From Glandiceps talaboti (Eukaryota > Hemichordata > Enteropneusta > Spengelidae): a DNA stretch of 17,000 nt. The stretch covers positions 13,842,694 to 13,859,693 of the forward strand of contig NC_135552.1 in assembly GCF_964340395.1 (NCBI RefSeq), written 5' to 3'. Both the position numbers and the translations under genes were made by a program. Below, in pieces: positions 10,043 to 17,000 of this stretch (position 1 is its first letter; each line of letters opens with the position of its first letter). Below the pieces are notes generated by a model that was given only the letters and a program-made list of their open reading frames with translations, was not told the origin of the DNA and did not search any database.

Positions 10043-10280
10043 GCACAACTTCTTGGTCTTACATTTACAAGTAGACTCGAGTAGTAATCAGTAGAGGGTG
10101 ACTCACAATGTCTACGATGATAAGACTGTACAACTTCAATTTTCTTGGTCTTACATTTACAAGTATAGACTTGAATAGCAATCAGTAGCGGGTGACTGCC
10201 CTTTACTGAAATACAAAATGTAAATAACTACAACTACTTCTAGTACAAGTAGAGGGTGACTCACAATGTCTATGATTAGT
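10043..10280. repeat. Short tandem duplication, about 92-bp period, plus partial third copy
   Basis: The phrase CTTGGTCTTACATTTACAAG starts at 10052 and again at 10144. It is followed in both by GTA..GACT.GA.TAG.AATCAGTAG.GGGTGACT. A third, partial copy (10241-10280) repeats AGTAGAGGGTGACTCACAAT. Copies differ by substitutions and small indels. No coding content. Confidence 0.85.
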
Positions 10281-11015
10281 CAACAATCTAAGATGCTACG
10301 TGGTCTGTGATGTGGGCCAGGACAGAATATTCCTGCCTCTCTGATCCTGATAACGCTACAAAACTACCATTGATATTATTAATATCCATTTATTTATTTC
10401 TCTGTTCGCAACAAATTCCATTTCTACATGCTACCAAGCCTGATGTCATATATGTAATTCTATGGGCTGATTTGAATTGTAGCACTGACTATTTGCAAAT
10501 TGTTTCTAACAACAAACAGTCATCCAATAATGAACAGTCTTTGAGCAAGATTGACATGTGATTAAACATTAGTGAGATTTTGACATATTAATGTGATGTG
10601 TCAAACACTTTTATGACATTTTGTTGCTTTTGGATTGAAAAATGGACATGTATGTCAGTAGCCTGAGGTACGCTGAGTAAGCAATACCCAGTCGACTACT
10701 ATGACCATTGGTAAATATGCAGTTATGGTACAACGCACTTTCAAAAAGCACTTTTTACATGGCATTCACATCTACAGTGAGTGCTTGTCTAAAATAAATC
10801 ACTGTAATGTATGATGTGAAACTAGTCAGACATTTACAGTGGTTATTAATATTATAGTGTATAAACATATGACGTGGGGTTAATGTTACACGACGCTGTC
10901 TTTTCAGTCTACATGTACATGTATATCACACTATCATACTAGGTTATTTACATGTGCTATAGCACAAACAAGCTATAAATAAATCTACTCAAAATATACC
11001 TATGACAACCCCAAA
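10281..11015. other. Unique sequence, no gene seen
   Basis: A plus-strand frame at 10307-10561 (84 codons) has no motif that I recognise and lacks convincing splice or promoter context. The rest is AT-rich, intron-like DNA. Confidence 0.3.
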
Positions 11016-11181
11016 ACACACACATGCGAATGCACACACATATACATATGCACACACATGCATGCACACGCACAAGCACATGCACACGCACATTTACTGT
11101 ACACACATACATACACACATGCAAACACACACACAAACATGCATGCATGCACACACACACACATATACTGTACACACACAA
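11016..11181. repeat. Degenerate (CA)n tract
   Basis: CA-rich sequence with frequent TG, CG and AA interruptions. ACTGTACACACA recurs at about 11096 and 11168, pointing to an internal duplication of about 70 bp. Frames across it (Cys/Val-rich on the minus strand, His/Thr-rich on the plus strand) are low-complexity artefacts. Confidence 0.95.
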
Positions 11182-11723
11182 AACAAACAAATATAATGGG
11201 TAATAAATTTACAAGATACTTAACGTTAAGAAACATGTCAGACTTCTGACAGTAACTTTGTGATTCGTATGATATATGGACCAACAGGAAGCCATTGTTT
11301 CTGTTTTCCTGTTTCACTATTTATACAACAATAGGGGACTCAGAATTTTTAATTTACCTGTTTGGCATTTTGCATTTTTTACTGGAAACACTGTGCCATT
11401 CACACAGACCCTAAACTCCTCTGCAACCTAGTTGAGTTAAAATCAACTGGGGGTCTGGGGGTCACCATAGTTGGTGGGGGAACATGAACAAATTTGCATT
11501 TTAGTGTTTGTTTCGCTGAAGGCATTCAAAGCAAATAATTAATAAATGGATGTGTCCGATAGGGGACACTGAAGGGTGTTTGTTATTGTGAACACTGAAG
11601 CATGTAATTCTATAAGAAATGTGCAATTGTGAGATCTACATGAAACTATGACAATATATGGTAAATTTCGACTAGCAATGAGAATTACAGACAGATAATA
11701 AAACTGGTTATTTGGAAGCTTTC
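11182..11723. other. Unique sequence, no gene seen
   Basis: AT-rich, with a G-rich patch at 11449-11480 holding three runs of five G, and the small palindrome GTTGAGTTAAAATCAAC near 11431. No open frame worth reporting. Confidence 0.35.
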
Positions 11724-11820
11724 TTTAGCCTGGAATCCATGGGAATGGGGGTTTTCAATTCGTTATTTCCCCGTCACAATAAAAATTCAAAATCCTCATT
11801 CGCCTGGATTCTACGTTAAG
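11724..11820. mobile_element. Second type of fold-back (MITE-like) element
   Basis: The left arm (11728-11760, GCCTGGAATCCATGGGAATG then GGGGTTTTCAATT) pairs with the right arm (about 11785-11817, AATTCAAAATCCTCATTCG then CCTGGATTCTACG) at about 25 of 33 positions, with a central loop of roughly 20 bases. The sequence is unrelated to the element at 3733. It has no coding capacity. Another possibility is a chance palindrome, but the length argues against that. Confidence 0.6.
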
Positions 11821-12125
11821 GTTAATTAAAATAAATTTTCTCAGCATAATAACTGTATTCAAGTAACTCCCTGCATTAATCTGTTATTTAAAGGAGACCA
11901 AATCACATCACATATGAAATTGAATTAAACACCATTTTCCTAAATAACATCAATAATCTATGATTTACACAGAAAGGTTATGGTTACCTAACTCACATCT
12001 ATTCATACTAACATATACCAGCTGTGCTGTCTGCTGTCCTGTTCTACATAGCAAAATATGAGATGTCTCAAAATGAGTGAAAATTTTTAACATAATATGT
12101 ACTTGTCATTTGACATTGACAGTTT
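11821..12125. other. Unique AT-rich sequence
   Basis: Nothing beyond AT-rich, intron-like DNA. Confidence 0.3.
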
Positions 12126-12280
12126 AATATCCCCCCCCCCCCCAATATTTTTGTTCAGCCAAGGACAATATGAGTGCCATAAGGTGCATTGTTACTATGA
12201 GATTAAGAGTAATACATGTAACAAACCCCTATGTCTTGAGTATTTTTTTAGCTGAATAAAGAAAAATATTGGAAAATAAT
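12126..12280. mobile_element. Fold-back MITE-like element, copy 3
   Basis: The left arm, CCCAATATTTTTGTTCAGCC then AATATGAGTGCCATAAGG, matches the reverse complement of the right half of the copies at 3499-3602 and 3733-3886. The right arm, CCCCTATGTCTTGAGTATTT then GCTGAATAAAGAAAAATATT, closes the palindrome. The CCCC next to the left end has grown to a run of 13 C (12131-12143). The flanks are unlike those of the other copies, so it reached this site independently. Confidence 0.75.
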
Positions 12281-12873
<593 letters not shown>

Positions 12874-13844
12874 TTGTGGACAATTTAAGATTGAAATAAT
12901 TCAGAAATTTGTGAACATCAAACACTATTTATTTGTTCATCTAATTTCAATATAATTTTTTTGAGATGTGGAAATCATCCGATGAACTGTTATATAGAAG
13001 GGAAGAAGGGAAGGGTAAGATCTGAAATATTGACTGGCATCACAGTCCTGTCCTGGTAGGAAAAGAAGAGAAGATCACAAAATAGCAACCTTAAAATATA
13101 ATTTATGTAATCTGAGGAGTAAAGGGAGAGTATCATAAAGACACACTGAACACTTCTCAAGCTACATTGATCTGGTTGTATGAAATATATACATTTATAT
13201 TATAAATACCCGTAAAAGTTATCTAAATATACCAGACTCTTGGGCAAACAGAAGTCTTAAATGTCACGGTGTCAAGTACTATGTTATATTGTAACATAAA
13301 AAACTGTCATGTTTGAATTCGTCAATCCAGGAAGTAAATGTGGGAAGTATGTTTGTTTTACACCATACACAGATTCAGATCTGATCTGTAAATCAAGGAC
13401 TTCTTATTCTATGAGTATTACATCTGTAGGTTTATCTGTCTGTCTATATGTCTATCTGCCTCTGTCTGCCAAAAGTTAGACCTAAAAACGCCATTATAAT
13501 TGTGATGAACTGTAACTACAAGACAGTGAATTCTAACATTACATTTATACGTAATACTATGTATTCTAACATGAGTCAAATCATGCAATCAAGACAGACT
13601 TCCTGCACACACCCAATGATATCAATAACCATCGGTAGAAAGAACTAACCATGCATGGTGTTTAGATCTCAGAGTTCATCTTAGTCAAGACTCTACAAGC
13701 TTGAATACATGATGTTGTAATCACACTGTCCTATACTACTACTACAGTTGAAGAAATGTACTGTAGTAACTATACAAGCCTTGATTATATGTTGTCCTGC
13801 TCTACAGACAGTATAGGAAATGAATTGTTCTATTGTAACGTAGC
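12874..13844. other. Unique sequence, no gene seen
   Basis: AT-rich. Contains a short (TCTG)n patch at 13433-13468 and an inverted repeat CTACTACAGT...ACTGTAGTAA at about 13739-13769. The 66-codon frame at 13448-13648 has no recognisable content. Confidence 0.35.
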
Positions 13845-14303
13845 ATGAATTCCAGTCTGTCCTGTTCTTTAGTACATCTGAAGAGGTTTGGTTTAAAAAC
13901 CAAAGACCTAGTTACAATTTATATTGGCTACATTAGACCACTTTTAGAATATGCAGTTCAAGCTTGGCATGCTGGACTTACTTTACAACAGCACAATTTA
14001 CTTGAATGTATACAGAAAAGAGCATGCAGAATAATCTTGGCCAACGACTACATTTCATACTAGCGAGCTCTACAGTCATGCAATATCATAGAGCTTAAAA
14101 CAAAGGCGTGATATCATATTTTTGAAATTTGCTAAATCCTTAAAAATCTAAAGACTTTCACAACTGGCTTCCGAATGGAAAATGGATGAGATTTGCGTAA
14201 TTCACATATGTTGTCAGTTCCAAGGATGTGTACTCAAAGGTACACTAAAAGTGCAATCCCATACATGATCAAATTATGGAATGAGGATCAGAGCAATGTA
14301 TAA
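13845..14303 (+). pseudogene. Decayed LINE reverse-transcriptase C-terminus (CR1/Jockey-like)
   Basis: The frame from 13845 reads LKRFGLKTKDLVTIYIGYIR, then PLLEYAVQAWHAGLT and IQKRACRIILANDYISY. This is the conserved stretch after the catalytic domain of CR1/Jockey-type LINE reverse transcriptases (Y.S.IRP.LEYA...W..GL......E..QKRA.RII). A TAG stops it at 14061. Homology goes on in other frames: RDIIFLKFAKSLK (14107-14145), then KDFHNWLPNG (from 14150), then MLSVPRMCTQRYTKSAIPYM and IKLWNE up to the TAA at 14301-14303. At least three frame changes plus the in-frame TAG show a dead copy. The 5' end is missing: no catalytic FADD-type motif or endonuclease is present, as expected from 5'-truncated insertion. 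It is not a host gene; the ATG at 13845 is accidental. Confidence 0.88.
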
Positions 14304-14553
14304 ATTGGTTTTTAATTGGTTTTAAAATTACCACTGAGTCCTTTTGTAAAGTATTTTAAACTGTCTTGTGTTACACAATTCATTTCATAGTACACTTTCT
14401 GATGTTGTTGTCGCCAATTGTAAGTTTTATTAATATTTTAATTTATCAATTTTATTTCTGATTTCAAAATGATATGCAATTGTAATATTGTCGCAATTCA
14501 GCCAGTAGGCTGCTGTGCTATGTACAATATACATAAACCATGAATAAATAATA
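14304..14553 (+). mobile_element. 3' UTR and tail of the decayed LINE
   Basis: AT-rich sequence that runs on from the LINE stop to ATGAATAAATAATA near 14541-14553. Close to the end is a small stem, CAGCC-AGTA-GGCTG (14499-14512), followed by an AATAAA-type tail. A short hairpin just before a simple A/T-rich tail is a common arrangement in CR1-like LINE 3' ends, where it helps the reverse transcriptase pick its own RNA. Together with 13845-14303 this is a copy of about 700 bp. Confidence 0.6.
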
Positions 14554-15092
14554 GGTCCTGTAGTTAGCATGGAATTCACACTATCAAAATTATTTATATA
14601 TAAATAACTCCACTGACTGAATCCACTAAATTGAGAGTTCAAATACACCACAAAATTAGTTTACTCTCTATACACTTTTTAATACTGAAAACCTACGCAC
14701 AACATTCTACAGAAGGTAAATGTGTGCAAGATTTCAATTTTGCCTACATTTCAAAATAAAGTAAATATAGCCTTTCCTTTTACTCTAGTCTATGTCACTC
14801 TATTTTCTTTGTTAAGTTATTGAACTACTACACATAGGAATTCGTTTGTTTACATATTTGGGGTTGCTAAGATATGTGAACTTTTGTTTTCATTTGAAAT
14901 GGTGCATATGGAAGCTTTTACTTTTCAAGTGTGTTTTGACAAGCATTAAAATATTTGATTATTCAGTTCTTGGTGGGAATAGAAATGAAGACAAAGCTAT
15001 TTTGTAAATTAGCATAATTTAGCCTTTTCAGCTCCTTAAATATACATGTTATTTGATTAATTATTCATGAAAATCAAAACATTTATGTCTGG
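14554..15092. other. Unique AT-rich sequence, no gene seen
   Basis: Intron-like DNA; the minus-strand frame at 14430-14651 overlaps the LINE 3' end and is not a gene. Confidence 0.35.
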
Positions 15093-15191
15093 ATGTATGT
15101 ATGTATGTATGTATGTATGTATGTATGTATGTATGTATGTATGTATGTATGTATGTATGTATGTATGTATGTATGTATGTATGTATGTATG
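15093..15191. repeat. (TATG)n microsatellite
   Basis: About 25 uninterrupted units, ending in TATGCGTTTATG. Third (TATG)n array of the window and on the same strand as the other two. Confidence 0.98.
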
Positions 15192-15894
15192 CGTTTATGT
15201 ATTGTGCCTGTAACTGCTGTATTTATGTGTAAATGCAGGAGTACAGTGGCTTTTTTTGTTTTGAAGGTTAGTACTAGTAGGTAAAAGCTACCTGAGTTCC
15301 TCGAGTATTACACAAGGTATGATAATGACAATTCATGTAAATTCTACCAGGTTTAAACTGTGCTGCAGTTTCAGATCTGGGATTCCCACATCTTACCAAA
15401 CACAGTGATATATCTATATGTATGCACACATGTGAGTTTACGTCAGTATTTGTGTAGGTTTGTGTACAGTTGTAGTAACAGAAAATGTTAGACAAAAGGT
15501 CTTACATAATATATGTATATTGATTTACTTAAAAGTTTTAGCAGATGATGTATTATGCAACAATATTTAATAACCGCTAAGACCAAATATAATGCTCTGT
15601 GGCAATGAATAGAATGTTTGAGAAATCAATTTCTTCCGTATCTGCAGTATATTGGTATTGATCTTGTTACAACATTTTCACAAATTGTACTGTACAGTGT
15701 ACGTTTTGCTCTGCTGTCGTATCAAAGCACATCCAAGCAGTTACTCGCTACTAAATATGCACAGATAATATTGACTTTCGGTGGTGTTAAACTAACAAAT
15801 GTTATTACATAATGCTAGGATTCTATGGCAAAACTATGTCTTCCTTCACGTGGTTATTTAAAGACTTTCATAAACGAGACGATAATTTTAAAAA
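15192..15894. other. Unique sequence, no gene seen
   Basis: AT-rich DNA. Short frames (15274-15495 minus, 15618-15812 plus) carry no motif that I recognise. Confidence 0.35.
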
Positions 15895-16000
15895 AAAATT
15901 ATATCGACGCCCCCGAGTTCCCAACGCGGGACGAAACGAGATTGTGTTTCATAGACGATCGATTGTGGACGACGCTGGGCACCCTATAATATCTCGTCAC
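15895..16000. other. CpG-rich patch in an otherwise CpG-poor window
   Basis: About 12 CpG in roughly 100 bases (for example ATCGACG, AACGCGGGACGAAACGAG, GACGATCGATTG, GACGACGC), far denser than in the preceding 15 kb. A plus-strand frame (15812-16024) runs through it with a basic segment, KKKLYRRPRVPNAGRNEIVF, that I do not recognise. It lies 270-370 bases into the putative first intron of the minus-strand gene. It could be a downstream part of the CpG-rich promoter region, an exon or a fragment of a young repeat. Confidence 0.45.
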
Positions 16001-16263
16001 ATGTTCCTATACATTATATTTTGACAAATAATTGGGTAGTTTATTTATAAAAGTTAATAAATTGGCTCTTATAATGTCTTGGTCATATAAAAGCGTTATA
16101 AAATACGTTACGATGCCATTATGTCAAAAAAATACATGCTTTTTTTAGCGTTGAAGAACTGAGACACACGGTGACATCTCAACTTTGCATGTCACACCCT
16201 TACCTCATTTACACATTACATCATTTGGGGGCCTAAACGATAAATTAAAATAGAATAACCTAC

Positions 16264-16295
16264 CTCATAGACCTCGTTGATTTCTTTTGAGACAT
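16264..16295 (-). CDS. Putative first coding exon of a minus-strand gene
   Basis: Reading the minus strand, ATG at 16295-16293 opens MSQKKSTRSM and ends with AG at 16264, followed by GTAGGT (16263-16258), a good 5' splice site (ATGAG|GTAGGT). The intron would fall after the second base of a codon (phase 2). The start is backed by an in-frame TGA at 16322-16320, nine codons before it, with no ATG between, and by GAGAAG just before ATG. The ten residues are basic and polar (Lys, Arg, Ser, Thr) with no signal peptide. The promoter-like segment 16296-16452 lies directly upstream. The phase matches candidate acceptors before 829 and 808, about 15.4 kb away, but unseen exons may lie between. Protein family not recognised. 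The alternative is a chance ATG-to-donor arrangement. Confidence 0.5.
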
Positions 16296-16452
16296 CTTCT
16301 CGCCGCAAAATTGGTGAATTCAACAGTAATTTAACCGAATTACAGTTACAGCTCACCAATTTTCCGGTTATGGCTTCAGGGGTTACTGCGCAGACGCAGT
16401 ACTGGTGTCATGTGGCTGTGACGTAATTTCAAGGAAACCCCGGGAATCCCCC
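16296..16452 (-). promoter_or_regulatory. Putative TATA-less promoter and 5' UTR of the minus-strand gene
   Basis: The segment is more GC-rich than the rest and clusters several core motifs: TGCGCAGACGCA (16387-16398), close to the NRF1 consensus; TGACGTAA (16419-16426), CRE/ATF-like; CCGGAA read on the minus strand (about 16369-16364), ETS-like; CCAAT motifs in both orientations (in TTGGTGA at 16311-16317 and TCACCAA at 16354-16360); and GGGAATCCCC (16442-16451), kappaB-like. No TATA box is clear. NRF1, ETS and CRE sites together are typical of TATA-less housekeeping or ciliary gene promoters in animals. Direction toward the minus-strand exon is inferred; a bidirectional promoter is possible. 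Confidence 0.5.
16387..16398. promoter_or_regulatory. NRF1-like palindromic site
   Basis: TGCGCAGACGCA resembles the NRF1 consensus (YGCGCAYGCGCR), with one half-site intact (TGCGCA) and the other changed by one base. It stands out because CpG is scarce across the window. Confidence 0.5.
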
Positions 16453-17000
16453 ACAAGCGATTTGCTTGTCAAGACAAGAAGAAAGTGAAGGTTACACAAA
16501 TACACTATGGCCATAAAATTCAAACATATGATCATTTCGTGTCTACATTTTGCTCATCGAAAAATATTCACCAAAAGTTTGTGATAAGTTTGATAATTAT
16601 TTTGATCACTATCATGTCTGATTTTTGGGGGCATCATACAATTATTATATTTCATCCATCATAGTTTTTTGACTTGTTGTTTTGATATTGAATTTTTAAC
16701 TATAAAGTACATAAAATATTTCATGTGATAGGTCTACTTGTGTAAATCATGGATGTATTAGGGGAGATGTTTAAATATAGGAATTAAATAAAACAGCATA
16801 AACATAGACATTGACGAATAAAATCCGTCTCCATTTTGTACGACATGGCTTATGGCATTATCAAAATAGACGTATGTATTGCATCATGGATGTAAGTGAG
16901 AAATCCATGACTGCTAGTACTTTTATTTTACGCAGTAAATCGATTACTTTAAACCAAGTTGTAATGTCTACTAATTGTGTCTCAAGGGATACTCATGTTT
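16453..17000. other. Upstream AT-rich sequence, no gene seen
   Basis: After a small hairpin (CTTGTC-AA-GACAAG at 16467-16480) the composition returns to AT-rich and CpG-poor. I find no plus-strand first exon with a convincing start and donor, so divergent transcription is not shown. Confidence 0.35.

Noticed and set aside
10957-11317. Cys/Val-rich minus-strand and His/Thr-rich plus-strand frames that could suggest a cysteine-rich peptide
   Set aside because: They follow the degenerate (CA)n tract and have no signal peptide or cysteine framework.
11449-11480. G-quadruplex candidate
   Set aside because: Only three runs of five G, and the third is separated by a 14-base loop; a standard four-run motif is absent.
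13845-14063. A host gene starting at ATG 13845
   Set aside because: The sequence is the C-terminal part of a LINE reverse transcriptase, with homology continuing past the stop in other frames.
15274-15812. Frames of 64-73 codons on both strands
   Set aside because: No motif, splice context or compositional signal separates them from chance open frames.

Overview
This looks like non-coding DNA from an animal nucleus, most likely an aquatic invertebrate. The species cannot be fixed. The window is AT-rich with few open frames. It is full of tetranucleotide microsatellites ((TATG)n, (TGTC)n), long (TG)n and (CT)n runs, a 38/43-bp minisatellite, short fold-back (MITE-like) elements and a decayed CR1-like LINE. 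There are no bacterial operons, rRNA or tRNA genes, CRISPR arrays or viral genes that I can support.

The best candidate for a cellular gene lies on the minus strand and seems to span almost the whole window. At the right, 16296-16452 has promoter character: an NRF1-like palindrome, a CRE/ATF-like site, two CCAAT motifs in opposite orientation, an ETS-like GGAA core and a kappaB-like decamer. Just downstream on the minus strand is a short first coding exon (16295-16264), with an in-frame upstream stop and a good splice donor (ATGAG|GTAGGT, phase 2). At the left, 829-544 holds a minus-strand open frame that reads like real protein and ends in TGA. Two candidate 3' splice sites match the phase of that donor. 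If they join directly, the product is a basic protein of roughly 98-105 residues and the intron is about 15.4 kb. I do not recognise the protein, and other exons may lie between. Joining these two pieces is inference.

Layout, left to right: LINE 3' tail with (ATGA)n (1-181); putative terminal exon (544-829); about 1 kb (TATG)n array with higher-order structure (1292-2270); degenerate (TGTC)n array (2517-2945); a 217-bp tandem duplication carrying two copies of a fold-back element (3397-3886); AT-rich 13-bp repeats and a diverged direct repeat (4620-4902); unique intron-like DNA with C-rich tracts (4903-6570); (TATG)n (6611-6770); (TG)49 (7073-7170); 20-copy minisatellite (7261-8065); unique DNA; a 33-bp-stem hairpin (9656-9735); a 92-bp tandem repeat (10043-10280); degenerate (CA)n (11016-11181); a second type of fold-back (11724-11820); a third copy of the first fold-back family (12126-12280); (CA)23-(CT)50-poly(C) (12721-12873); a decayed LINE 3' half (13845-14553); (TATG)n (15093-15191); a CpG-rich patch (15895-16000); first exon and promoter (16264-16452); unique DNA to the end.

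I found no convincing new multi-gene system. The items most worth following are the split minus-strand gene with its promoter, the three-copy fold-back family, the alternating-length minisatellite and the nested structure of the 1-kb microsatellite.
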